A DNA stretch of 64,000 nt from Endozoicomonas sp. ISHI1 (GTDB lineage: Bacteria; Pseudomonadota; Gammaproteobacteria; Pseudomonadales; Endozoicomonadaceae), in the NCBI RefSeq assembly GCF_024606225.1, contig NZ_JAGRPU010000015.1, positions 1 through 64,000 of the forward strand. Reading direction: 5' to 3'. Below, in pieces: positions 46,075 through 54,957 of the stretch. The notes below the pieces were generated by a model, which was not told the origin of the DNA, ran no database searches, and worked only from the letters and a program-made list of their open reading frames with translations. The translations under genes and the position numbers were made by a program. Position 1 is the stretch's first letter; each line of letters begins with the position of its first letter.

Positions 46075-46599
46075 ATGAAACAATTGAACACTTCCTGGTT
46101 TAACGGTGTCCTGGCTTTAGCAGGCTGGCTGATCTGCATGACGACCCAGTCAAGCTGGGCTGTCGCCGCGACGGTAGTCATTCTAATGATCCATTTCTCC
46201 ACCTCCGGTTACTGGAAAAAAGAGCGGGAGATTCTGGTTATCACCCTGATTCTGGGTAGCGCCCTGGATAGTGTGATGAGCAATATAAGTGTTCTTCAGT
46301 TTTCCGGTGAGAGTCGAATTCTTCCTTCATGGCTGGCTTGTATCTGGCTAATGCTAGGGTTGACCATTCGTCATAGTCTCAATTGGCTTGGTAAAAACAG
46401 ACTGACTGGTAACTTGTTTGTTATTATTTTGACCGCAGTACATTACTTCCTGTTGTTACAGTTCACCTATGTTACCTCCCATCTGCCAACATGGCAGGCA
46501 GTGGCTATTCTTTCAATATTCGCAACACTAGTTATTAATATTATTCTGACATTTTCTGATATCTGGCTAGAAAAATATGAACGACAGACTACCGAATGA
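46075..46599 (+). CDS. DUF2878-type membrane protein
   Basis: This 174-residue protein has five or six hydrophobic segments and the phrases LGSALDSVMSNISVLQFSG and LPSWLACIWLMLGLTIRHSLNWL, which resemble DUF2878. The family's usual Gly-rich end is replaced by another hydrophobic helix. The gene follows the MocR gene by 25 bases and may share its transcript. The function is unknown. A short GCTCC-GAAA-GGAGC hairpin lies at 46655-46668 downstream. Confidence 0.65.
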   Translation: MKQLNTSWFNGVLALAGWLICMTTQSSWAVAATVVILMIHFSTSGYWKKEREILVITLILGSALDSVMSNISVLQFSGESRILPSWLACIWLMLGLTIRHSLNWLGKNRLTGNLFVIILTAVHYFLLLQFTYVTSHLPTWQAVAILSIFATLVINIILTFSDIWLEKYERQTTE

Positions 46600-46809
46600 T
46601 CGCTCATTGCTGAGGCAGAAAAATCACCGCCACTGGATTTCTTCGACAAAAACAGCTCCGAAAGGAGCCCAGTATAAAATACACTTACATAAAAGCATCA
46701 CTTTCCTTACATAAAATATTGCAAGATAACGTCATTTCTGTGTAGCCTGACAGCATTTCCAGGCGATGAGTGCTACTAGTGCGCGCACAATAATAAAGGA
46801 ACGTATTTT

Positions 46810-47295
46810 ATGACCGTCTCAGCATCCCCTGTTAACGCCAGTGACTTCCTGAATCAAAAGGCAACTGATATCAGGTGCTGGTATGAGTCCGGCACTCAAC
46901 CCATAGAGGGCCTGAATGTTCGTAAAATGCCGGCTCGTGCAGAGCCTCTTGAATATATACCCAGCCAGGGTAAAGCCAAAAACAAGGCTCGTTTCAAACT
47001 GATCGTCAGTAAGAGCTTTAAGCTCTGGTCGATAGACCTTGAAATGAGCTTTTTCTGCCAGCCCTGGTTAAGCAATGACGGTATAGCCAACCCACCTGGT
47101 TTGCTTTTCTCAGTCATTGATGACGAAAATAGAGCCCACCCGATTGAATACCTGCCGATGGTGTTCGACTGTGATGAAGAGGGTATGAACGCACAACAGT
47201 GGTTCAGCTTCTGGATTCAAAAGATTCTGAAAAGACCTTCCATCAAAATTGTCTTTGCCTATAAACAACTGATTTCCTCTGAGCTTGACGACTGA
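46810..47295 (+). CDS. Hypothetical cytosolic protein
   Basis: This 161-residue protein starts after AAAGGAA, 8 bases upstream of the ATG. It has no signal peptide or membrane segment. It is beta-rich, with patches such as ARFKLIVSKSFKLWSIDLEM and a C-terminal helix WFSFWIQKILKRPSIKIVFA. I do not recognise it. The terminator at 47343-47388 closes the unit. Confidence 0.65.
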   Translation: MTVSASPVNASDFLNQKATDIRCWYESGTQPIEGLNVRKMPARAEPLEYIPSQGKAKNKARFKLIVSKSFKLWSIDLEMSFFCQPWLSNDGIANPPGLLFSVIDDENRAHPIEYLPMVFDCDEEGMNAQQWFSFWIQKILKRPSIKIVFAYKQLISSELDD

Positions 47296-47342
47296 AGGAT
47301 TGTTTCATTAACGTGACACATGCAGTATTACTAATGAGAACC

Positions 47343-47388
47343 GGAGCCTGATTTGAGTTATTCGTAACCAAAGGCTCCTTTCTTTTTA
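47343..47388 (+). terminator. Intrinsic terminator
   Basis: GGAGCCT (47343-47349) pairs exactly with AGGCTCC (47372-47378) across a 22-base loop, followed by TTTCTTTTTATT. It lies 48 bases after the preceding stop. Confidence 0.7.
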
Positions 47389-47511
47389 TTTCCGGCTATG
47401 TATACAATATTTGCTAGTACTTAATAGAAACAGACAGGGCTTTCTTAGTCTGGAAAACGCGGGGTTAGTACTTTAGTTTTTCCTGCCATCTAACACTTTT
47501 GAAGGAACAAT

Positions 47512-47838
47512 ATGCATCGTCTACTCCTGTTTTTCTTCACTGCTTCACTGTCGTTCTTCTCATACGCAGAATTCGGTCAATTTACTCATCGCTGGGTTGC
47601 TGTATTTGACACTGGCCTTGTTAACAGCTGCGATGCACAACGTCTTATTGAAAAGTTGAATGGCCTCTCTTCAGAGACAACGCTGTCACTGTTGCGCCCC
47701 TTCGGTTCCTGCGGAATTATTTTTCTGTCCGATGCACTGTTGGATCCTGAAACCCTTATTAAGCAAGACTCATCCATTCGATATATTGAACCCGATGGAA
47801 TTAACAAAATCCTGCCGGTAATTCCAACCACCCATTAA
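47512..47838 (+). CDS. Small secreted I9-like (subtilisin propeptide/inhibitor) protein
   Basis: This 108-residue protein has GAAGGA upstream and a signal peptide (HRLLLFFFTASLSFFSYA). The mature part has the pattern of inhibitor I9 domains: a first strand (RWVAVFDTG), two helices with LIEKLNGLSSETTLSLL, and an end strand SIRYIEPDGINKI close to the family's V-x-Y-V-E-P-D. Two Cys residues (CDAQ, SCGI) could pair. I9 domains usually precede subtilases as folding chaperones, but here no protease gene follows, so it may be a free-standing inhibitor. The assignment is by pattern only. Confidence 0.55.
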   Translation: MHRLLLFFFTASLSFFSYAEFGQFTHRWVAVFDTGLVNSCDAQRLIEKLNGLSSETTLSLLRPFGSCGIIFLSDALLDPETLIKQDSSIRYIEPDGINKILPVIPTTH

Positions 47839-48163
47839 CAAAAACATATAAAATCTACTGCATTAACTAAAAGGGACTTTGACCTCCCTCCCCCAAAAAG
47901 AAATTAGCAATGTCAATATAATCGAATATAAGATCATACCCTTATTAGTCAAAACGATGGTTGAGACATCACTTTCCTAAAAAACTTTCTGCACCGCAGA
48001 GACAACCCAGGGCATTTAAAAATGTCAACAATGGCAGCAACATAAACCTGGTGACCCGTTGCCTGACATTAAACTCCCCGAACCCCCATTATTCCCTAAT
48101 TACTTCTACTTCTGTTAGTGCTAAAGTGCGCATTTTTTTCGCTTATCTTTCTTGAGCACCCCG
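47839..48163. other. Gene-free stretch before selD
   Basis: About 325 bases without a convincing gene, RNA or repeat. It is AT-rich and should contain the selD promoter, but I cannot point to reliable -35/-10 boxes. Confidence 0.5.
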
Positions 48164-49216
48164 ATGAGTTCTATAGACATCAACAACATCAAGCTGACTG
48201 AATACAGCAGTGGCGCAGGTTGCGGCTGCAAGATATCGCCTCAGATTCTTGACGGCATTCTGAAAACTAACCTTCAGTTGCCTGACTTCCCGGGGCTGAT
48301 TGTCGGCAATTCCAGTAAGGATGATGCTGCTGTTTTTGATATGGGAAATGGTGAAGGAGTGATCAGCACCACCGACTTTTTCATGCCTATTGTTGATGAT
48401 CCCTTCGATTTTGGCCGAATTGCTGCCACCAATGCGATCAGTGATATCTATGCCATGGGAGGTACGCCGATGATGGCTATTGCCATACTGGGCTGGCCAG
48501 TGAAAATTCTGCACCCTGAAATTGCCGCAAAAGTTGTAGATGGGGGTCGCCAAGCCTGCGCAGATGCCCGCATTCCTCTGGCAGGTGGACACAGCATTGA
48601 TGCTCCCGAACCCATTTTCGGACTGGCGGTCACCGGCAAGGTACCGCTGGAGCAGCTCAAGCGCAATGACCAGGCCCGGGCAGGGAGCAGGCTTTACCTC
48701 ACCAAACCTCTTGGTGTGGGCATTCTGACTACAGCTCAGAAGAAAAAGCTGCTCAAGGATGAACACCGCCACCTGGCTCGTGACGCCATGTGTACTCTTA
48801 ACAAGATTGGCGCAGAACTGGCGCAATTACCGGGTATCAGTGCCATAACTGATGTCACAGGATTTGGCCTGCTGGGTCACCTGATTGAAGTCTGTGAAGG
48901 CAGCAAAGTAGCGGCCACTATCAAAATGAACAGTCTGCCACTGCTCCCACACGTCAGTGAATACCAACTTCAAGACTGCATTCCGGGGGGCACTTTACGC
49001 AATTTTGACAGTTATGGACATAAGGCCGGGGCGGTCACAAAAGAGCAAAAACAGCTCCTGTGCGACCCACAGACCAGTGGTGGCTTACTGGTAGCTGTTG
49101 ATAGAGAGAGTGAAAAAGCGTTTCTGACCCTTACCCGCCAGTATGGCCTTTCACTAGAGCCTATTGGTGAGCTGGAAAAGTATGCACAAGGCCCTTTGGT
49201 GAGGATTCAGATTTAA
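48164..49216 (+). CDS. selD: Selenide, water dikinase (selenophosphate synthase)
   Basis: SelD makes selenophosphate from selenide and ATP for selenocysteine and selenouridine. The active-site loop is [12 protein letters not shown], with Cys rather than selenocysteine. The family core includes [53 protein letters not shown] and [15 protein letters not shown] 48164 gives 350 residues, the family norm. Neither selA/selB nor the selenouridine synthase gene is next to it. Confidence 0.97.
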   Translation: MSSIDINNIKLTEYSSGAGCGCKISPQILDGILKTNLQLPDFPGLIVGNSSKDDAAVFDMGNGEGVISTTDFFMPIVDDPFDFGRIAATNAISDIYAMGGTPMMAIAILGWPVKILHPEIAAKVVDGGRQACADARIPLAGGHSIDAPEPIFGLAVTGKVPLEQLKRNDQARAGSRLYLTKPLGVGILTTAQKKKLLKDEHRHLARDAMCTLNKIGAELAQLPGISAITDVTGFGLLGHLIEVCEGSKVAATIKMNSLPLLPHVSEYQLQDCIPGGTLRNFDSYGHKAGAVTKEQKQLLCDPQTSGGLLVAVDRESEKAFLTLTRQYGLSLEPIGELEKYAQGPLVRIQI

Positions 49217-49227
49217 GCGGCCCAAAA

Positions 49228-49253
49228 AAAGCCCGACGGAAGTGTCGGGCTTT
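49228..49253. terminator. Bidirectional terminator between selD and the SutA-like gene
   Basis: AAAGCCCGAC / GTCGGGCTTT forms a perfect 10-bp stem with a 6-base loop. A-run and T-run flanks serve both convergent genes. Confidence 0.9.
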
Positions 49254-49262
49254 AAAATTGGG

Positions 49263-49508
49263 TTAGATTGTACGGTTACCGTATTCGCTCGAAGGCTTTT
49301 TGGGCGGATCAGCGGTAACGTTTGATGGGACTTCTTCTATCTCACCACCGGATTCAAGAAAGGCCTCTACCTGAGCGTTGAGACTCTCTCTGAGTTTTTT
49401 CCGGGACTCTACTGTGCGCTGATCAGCGGGTTCGTCTCGACTCCCCAGAAAACTGATATCAACCCCGTCAAAACCAGCAGCAGCTTTTTTCGGCGTTTTC
49501 CGTGCCAT
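49263..49508 (-). CDS. sutA: SutA-like RNA polymerase-associated regulator
   Basis: I chose ATG 49508, with AGAGGA 8 bases upstream, giving 81 residues. The acidic/basic N-terminus is followed by a helix (RKKLRESLNAQVEAFLESGG) and the C-terminal string IEEVPSNVTADPPKKPSSEYG-NR. That tail closely follows Pseudomonas SutA (EFLxRGGKxxEIxxNVxADPPKKPxSxYGSRPI), a small protein that binds RNA polymerase in slow growth. The N-terminal acidic region of SutA is shorter here. The name is by resemblance recalled from memory, not by alignment. Confidence 0.7.
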   Translation of the reverse strand: MARKTPKKAAAGFDGVDISFLGSRDEPADQRTVESRKKLRESLNAQVEAFLESGGEIEEVPSNVTADPPKKPSSEYGNRTI

Positions 49509-49674
49509 AGCTATTTCCTCTTGGATACTGGTCAATGGAGCAATCTGTGCTCCAACCCATATTTTTAGACTTTAGTTCCGATTTTTTTAAGTTATAGTCC
49601 AGCGTTGTTAAAACGCCAGTCGGTCTGAGTCCTCCGTCAATATACTGCTATTAAAAAAATCAATGAATTTATAA

Positions 49675-50106
49675 TTACCTATATAGATTACCTTGTAAAG
49701 TCACAATCAATAGACGTTTTCCACCGCGCTCTTTGTGCTCTCCCAACCAGAGCCCCTGCCGGGTTCCCAGATTGAATCGGCCCTCAGTGATGGGCACCAT
49801 GACACCAGCGCCCCACAGGCTCGACTTTATATGGGCCGGCATATCATCAGCCCCGCCAAGAACATGGCGATAGTAGTCGGCATCATCCGGAATAGCTTGA
49901 AGGGAAAACATTTCCATATCGTGACGAACATCCGGATCTGTATTCTCATTCAGAGTGAGGGATGCGGACGTATGCTGAATAAAGATATGAGCCAAACCCA
50001 TCTGATACTTCGAAAGCTCGGGAAGCTTTGACTCTAACTCATCAGTTATAAGATGAAAGCCCCTGTCTTTTTCCGATAGTAGAATCAATTTCTGATACCA
50101 GGCCAT
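49675..50106 (-). CDS. yjbQ: YjbQ/UPF0047 family protein
   Basis: This 143-residue protein matches YjbQ throughout: GFHLITDELES, GLAHIFIQHTSASLTLNENTDPDV, YYRHVLGGADDMPAHIKSSLWG, LGTRQGLWLGEHKERGG. Members form trimers, and some have weak thiamine-phosphate synthase activity. The true role is unclear. No linked thiamine genes are seen. Confidence 0.95.
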   Translation of the reverse strand: MAWYQKLILLSEKDRGFHLITDELESKLPELSKYQMGLAHIFIQHTSASLTLNENTDPDVRHDMEMFSLQAIPDDADYYRHVLGGADDMPAHIKSSLWGAGVMVPITEGRFNLGTRQGLWLGEHKERGGKRLLIVTLQGNLYR

Positions 50107-50180
50107 ATAAAGTCTTCTCCTGTCTTGCCGAACTGCATTGAGCCATTGAAGCCTTTTACTCAGCTTAACGGGCCTGCTTA

Positions 50181-50633
50181 ATGATTCAGAGATATTGGCT
50201 CAATCTTTTACTGTTTCTCTCTTTTCTGGCCACATCGTCCTACGCCAACGATTTGAATAAGTTTGGTTGTGATTTTCTCGACATGCAGACTTTTTACATG
50301 GAGGAGCTGGGAGTCAGTGATGTCGTTATTATTCATCTGACTCAAAAAATGGATACGCCTGAGATAAAGGGTTTTACCCAACAACTCGGGCCGAAAAAGT
50401 ACCTTATAGCCCTGGCAGAAGGCCTGGAACCCAGCGAAATAAGAGTCACCATGGCTCACGAACTGGTCCATGTCCGGCAGCTGGAAGAAGGCTCTATCGA
50501 AAACAAGGAGTTCGAAAAACATTATCTTGACAGAAGCTTCGAAGATGAAGCCTTTCGGCTAAGCCTGCCAATGGCTGCCCGATTCTACACCAGCCATTCA
50601 TGTAATGATCAAGAGTCAGGCAATAGCCTTTAA
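50181..50633 (+). CDS. Small secreted protein with HExxH zinc-protease motif
   Basis: This 150-residue protein has a signal peptide (RYWLNLLLFLSFLATSSYA) and a zinc-binding motif HELVH in VTMAHELVHVRQLEEG. An acidic DRSFEDEAFRL segment about 30 residues later could supply the third (Glu) ligand, as in gluzincins. Two Cys residues are placed near each end. At about 130 mature residues it is a minimal metallopeptidase fold. I do not know its family. Confidence 0.7.
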   Translation: MIQRYWLNLLLFLSFLATSSYANDLNKFGCDFLDMQTFYMEELGVSDVVIIHLTQKMDTPEIKGFTQQLGPKKYLIALAEGLEPSEIRVTMAHELVHVRQLEEGSIENKEFEKHYLDRSFEDEAFRLSLPMAARFYTSHSCNDQESGNSL

Positions 50634-50659
50634 CCTGAAAGCTATGAAGACGTCCCATC

Positions 50660-50790
50660 TCGCTCCAGGAACCTGCGAAGCTCCGGAAGTTAGCTTCATT
50701 CAGGAATCCACTGCCCCATTTCCAGAAGCCTTTTAAGTGATAAATGAAGCCACTCACGAAGACTGCTACCAACAGGCTATGCCAATCTTT
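50660..50790 (-). pseudogene. Truncated copy of the ammonium transporter gene amt
   Basis: The minus-strand translation reads LLVAVFVSGFIYHLKGFWKW then GSGFLNEANFRSFAGSW. The intact amt product at 62049-63299 has LLFAVFMTGFIYPVQGFWKW then GGGFLNEANFQDFAGSG. The match is unmistakable at both protein and DNA level, but only about 40 codons remain, and no membrane helices follow in frame. It lies directly downstream of the first WD40 gene. Confidence 0.85.
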
Positions 50791-50809
50791 TATGTCGCAG
50801 CAGAAATGA

Positions 50810-53800
50810 TCATAACTCTTGATACCCATCCGCGGCATCACCTAATGGAACGGGTAGTTTCCTCTTGAACTTCTTAACGGCTACGATAGCTGAAACCACG
50901 GCAACCAAGACCACAACACCCGCGGTAATAAGCCCAATACACCAGTCTGGAAATTTTGGACTCAATACAGGCGGCAGTTTGTCAAGACCCAGAGAAATCA
51001 CTTGCATCCGCACATGCCGGACACCCTTCTCAACATCAGCGTCTGCAACTGCCAGATAGGCTTTATTGCCCACAAAGACCGGGCGCATTGACCTACGTGC
51101 CGGAGCCTTGAATGCGGTGTCAACACGATGGACATTGACCTGGTTTTCATAAGTAACGACAGACAATTGCCCATTACTGTTGTAAATAATGGTGTGCAAA
51201 GAATTTTTCGCAGTCACCAGTCTAAGAGTTAAAAACCTATCCGATGTGCCTGAAGAAAAACAAACTGTATCGTCAAGAATAAAAGCGCCATCCATCTGTC
51301 CATTGTCAGTGGCGAACCGGCGAATAGAAAGCTTCTCTGACTCAGGGTTGAATACGGCAACATAAACATGGTTCTTTTGAATCAGAATGTCTTGCAGAAT
51401 GTTGTCAATGCCCGGGTCTGTGGTGATCAGTATCCCTTTGCCATCGTCTCCAAAAGAGGCAGCGGGGTTTAGTTCCTCTTTTTCGTACTGTCTGATAAAG
51501 AAAGGATAGGAGACATTTTTATCACTGCTTGTGCCTGTTACATAGAGCTTTTCGCCATCAGGGGAGACCCTTATACGAAGTCCTCTTTCCTCATCATTCT
51601 TGTAATATTTTTTAGGAAACCGGAGTCGTTTTTTGTGGTAACTACTAAACAACAGTTTGTTATTGATTGTTCCTGTAAAGTACATGACACCCTGATGGTG
51701 AGCGGTATCATTAATTTGGACCCCTCCAGGGAATACATTGTTATGCACGCTATATCCTGCCCGCCCCCCCCGGATAGCAACCAAGGGGAACTCCACCAGA
51801 ACCGTTTCTCCGGACGTTGCCGTTGCAACAATGACAAGCTGAGAGCCTGTTGTATCGTGAATAACCTGCCCAGTCAGAGACTGGTAGGAGGCCAGCATTT
51901 TTAAACGACTGTCAGAGGTTGTGTAAGTCACGATGCCACACAGACCAAATTGTTTATCCAGTTCAGAGCCTTTATAACGTGCCAGATTAACCTTTTTGGA
52001 ATGCGACTCAGGCTGAATGACAACGTATATCTGCTCATTTTTCGCATCATACGCTTGAAACAGGGGTATCCCTTCTGGTGGCGGGCAGCTACCCGGCAGG
52101 CTGGGCGCTTCTGTATTATCAGGCAGGGATTTATACGACGATGAGTGTTTGATCAGTGTTGAACTTACTGATGGAGCTCCCGAAATGGTTGTAGAAGTAG
52201 TGGCGAGTTTGCTGGTTGAGAGACGTGCAGACGACGAAGCAGTGGTGAGTTGACTGGTTGAGAGACGTGTAGATGACGATGTTGTAGCTGACGTTCTTAT
52301 ACCGACCCGATAAATCCTGACCTTTCCATCTTCCGCCCCGGCTGCCAGCAGGGTGCCGTCGTGGTTGTATTCAACACTCCGTACATCTTTTTTCGCATCG
52401 GAGAGAGTGTACAGCAGGCGAGGTAAATTTATCGCTCGGGGCGCCAGGGTGACCGGCGGCAGTCTAGTGGGCGGGAGGCCAGGTAGATTCGACAAGCCAT
52501 ATATCCTAACCCTTCGATCACCCGACCCAGCGGCGAGTCGGGTGCTGTCGCGATTGATATCAATGCTCATGATCCAGTCTCTCGCACCCCACAGAGTATA
52601 CTTCGGGCTGGTCAGGTTCTTTATGTCATAAACCGCAACCCTTTCCCCCGAAGCGCTACTATCAGACCCCCCAGCTGACAGCAGCTTGCCGTCGTGGCTG
52701 AATTTAACACTCCGTACCTGACTTCTCCAATGGTGCAGAGCTCGCGGGACAACGGACAGATCCTTCTCATAAACCCTGAGCCAACCATCTCTCGCTGCCA
52801 CTGCCATCAAGGTATCGTCGTGGTTGTAGTCAATGTCCATTACCCAACCATATGGATTGGTCAGATTTGTCAGTAGAATGTACAGATCCCTTGGGTCATA
52901 AATCCTGACCGTGTTATCTTGTGCTCCGACTGCCAGCTGAGAGCCGCCGTGATTGTATTTAACGCTGCGTACCGCTCGTGCCGCATCAGACAGGGTCACA
53001 AGGGGGGTGGACGGGTTCACCGGGTCATAAATCCTGACCTTTTTATCTTGCCCCCCGACTGCCAGCCGGGTCCCGTCGTGGTTGAAGTCAACAGTCCTCA
53101 CCCAGTCTTTAGAATCGTTCAGGGTATGCAGGAGTCTGGGACTCTCCGGGTCACTCATATCAAAGATTTGTACGGAGCCTGAATGAGGGCATCCGGGATC
53201 TGCTCTGCCGGAAGCTATTCCAACGGCCATAAGCATACTGTTTATATTCCATGAGACACTCATAACCCTGTGGGGCCCACAATGTCTCGGTGGAACAAAG
53301 CCTCCTGTGGGTGTTGGAGCGGTCGTAACCGGCAATACGTTCGGATCTATATTAATCACATGGATCAATAGAGGACGCACGTTTGTAATACCAGGCGTTG
53401 TTGGCTGAGCAGTAGCAGACGTTATTGGCTGGGTTGTATACGACGATGAATGCCTGATCAGCGTTGAATTTCCTGATGGAAATTTCGAAATGGTTGTAGA
53501 AGCAGTGGCAAGTTTAATGGTTGAGGGACGTGCAGATGACGATGTTGTCGCTGACGCTCTTATACCGATCCGATAAATCCTGACCTTTTCATCTTCACCC
53601 CCAACTGCCAGCAGGGTGCCATAGTGGTTGTAGGCAACGCTCCGTTTGGCTCTTGTCGCATTGGAGATATTGTAGGTAACGCCAGGTAGATTCAACATGT
53701 CATATATCCTGACCTGATCATCACTCGACCCAACGGCGAGCCGGGTGTCGTCGCGATTGAAGTCAATACTCATGATCCAGCCTGTTGCATCTGACAGGGT

Positions 53801-54304
53801 GGCAAGGGGGGTGGACGGGTTCACCGGGTCATAAAGCCTGACCTTGTTATCATCGCCCCCGACTGCCAGCCAGGTGCCGTCGTGGTTAAAAGCAACAGTC
53901 CTCACCCAGTCTTTAGAAACGTTCAGGGTGTGCAGGAGTCTGGGCCTCGCCGGGTCACTCATATTAAAGATTTGTACAGGGCCTGAAAAAGGACATCCGG
54001 AATAGCCTTCGCCGGAGCCCATTCCCACGGCCATCAGCATAGTGTTCATATTCCATGAGACACTCGTAGCCCAGTAGGGCCGACAATGTCTTGGAGGGAC
54101 AACGCCTCCTGTAGGTGTTGGAGCAGCCGTTACCGGTAACATGTTCGGATCCATATTAATCACATGGATCAACAGAAGGTTCACGGTTGCATTACCAGAC
54201 GTTGTTGGCTGGGCAGTAACAGACGTCTGAGCAACTGCCTGCAGAAAGCTTGCTGCCAACAGGATAACCAAACCCGCAATAGACCAGCCCTTCGCAATGC
54301 CCAT
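50810..54304 (-). CDS. WD40-type single-pass membrane protein, paralogue 1
   Basis: I chose the start ATG 54304 (1164 residues), as GGAG lies 7 bases upstream in all three paralogues. A signal/anchor helix (IAGLVILLAASFLQAVAQ) is followed by two WD40-type propeller blocks separated by a Ser/Thr-rich linker. Blades run VRTVAFNHDGTWLAVGGDD then KVRLYDP and repeat about every 43 residues. A second Ser/Thr linker leads to a different beta-rich domain of about 360 residues (from SCPPPEGIPLFQAYDAKNEQ, with SFGDDGKGILITT). Near the end is a membrane helix (WCIGLITAGVVVLVAVVSAIVAV), then KKFKRK and a short cytoplasmic tail. The layout resembles a type I surface receptor. The function is unknown. Confidence 0.88.
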   Translation of the reverse strand: MGIAKGWSIAGLVILLAASFLQAVAQTSVTAQPTTSGNATVNLLLIHVINMDPNMLPVTAAPTPTGGVVPPRHCRPYWATSVSWNMNTMLMAVGMGSGEGYSGCPFSGPVQIFNMSDPARPRLLHTLNVSKDWVRTVAFNHDGTWLAVGGDDNKVRLYDPVNPSTPLATLSDATGWIMSIDFNRDDTRLAVGSSDDQVRIYDMLNLPGVTYNISNATRAKRSVAYNHYGTLLAVGGEDEKVRIYRIGIRASATTSSSARPSTIKLATASTTISKFPSGNSTLIRHSSSYTTQPITSATAQPTTPGITNVRPLLIHVINIDPNVLPVTTAPTPTGGFVPPRHCGPHRVMSVSWNINSMLMAVGIASGRADPGCPHSGSVQIFDMSDPESPRLLHTLNDSKDWVRTVDFNHDGTRLAVGGQDKKVRIYDPVNPSTPLVTLSDAARAVRSVKYNHGGSQLAVGAQDNTVRIYDPRDLYILLTNLTNPYGWVMDIDYNHDDTLMAVAARDGWLRVYEKDLSVVPRALHHWRSQVRSVKFSHDGKLLSAGGSDSSASGERVAVYDIKNLTSPKYTLWGARDWIMSIDINRDSTRLAAGSGDRRVRIYGLSNLPGLPPTRLPPVTLAPRAINLPRLLYTLSDAKKDVRSVEYNHDGTLLAAGAEDGKVRIYRVGIRTSATTSSSTRLSTSQLTTASSSARLSTSKLATTSTTISGAPSVSSTLIKHSSSYKSLPDNTEAPSLPGSCPPPEGIPLFQAYDAKNEQIYVVIQPESHSKKVNLARYKGSELDKQFGLCGIVTYTTSDSRLKMLASYQSLTGQVIHDTTGSQLVIVATATSGETVLVEFPLVAIRGGRAGYSVHNNVFPGGVQINDTAHHQGVMYFTGTINNKLLFSSYHKKRLRFPKKYYKNDEERGLRIRVSPDGEKLYVTGTSSDKNVSYPFFIRQYEKEELNPAASFGDDGKGILITTDPGIDNILQDILIQKNHVYVAVFNPESEKLSIRRFATDNGQMDGAFILDDTVCFSSGTSDRFLTLRLVTAKNSLHTIIYNSNGQLSVVTYENQVNVHRVDTAFKAPARRSMRPVFVGNKAYLAVADADVEKGVRHVRMQVISLGLDKLPPVLSPKFPDWCIGLITAGVVVLVAVVSAIVAVKKFKRKLPVPLGDAADGYQEL

Positions 54305-54957
54305 AACCTCTCTCCAGAATTCTGGCTTTGGATTCTTCACTTGGTGATCTGAGGCAGTGAAAATGGACACAAAATTCACTGCCGTCCGGTTAAAAAACAG
54401 GGAAAGATTCGAGATGCCTGTCGCTGTCGATCAGCGGTAAAATAACAGTTGTCGAGACTGTTATTTCAGAAAACAGGAACAATAGACGTGAGTCTCAGTG
54501 GGTGTTGGCGATTCAATCAGCTCTTCATCATCTGCCGCTAAAAGCTGCATCTTACGACGACTTTCAGGTAGTTAGCTATCAATCCATTCATTCATCGCTT
54601 GAAGACTGAACAAGATCATGGCTGAAAATTTCATGTCACTGACGATGGATATGAGCAAACTACTGAACACAAGGATCATCTGAGTAGCCACTGCATTGCA
54701 ACCTGAAATTCCATTCATTCCCTGATGTTAATGCCGCTGCACTGAGATTACTGGCTCCTCGTAAGCACATTCTTCAAAAAAACCACCATTATCGGTATGG
54801 ATAAATATATACGATTTCATGTGGAAGCGTTGCTGGCCCTATTTGCTGATACCGGGCTTTAATACGCTGCACAGGAATATTAGGTGTCTTCTCGTTAATC
54901 CCAGAGGATCATCAGCGGGTTGATCTGGTTGCCTGAATGTTTGGTGGTTATTAATGA
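54305..54957. other. Intergenic region between WD40 paralogues 1 and 2
   Basis: No gene is visible. The parts next to the WD40 genes are duplicated. The stretch around 54360-54420 is nearly identical to 57245-57305 before paralogue 2, and 54902-54966 is nearly identical to 57396-57460 before the end of paralogue 3. The centre (54420-54900) is unique and shows nothing I recognise. Confidence 0.7.
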
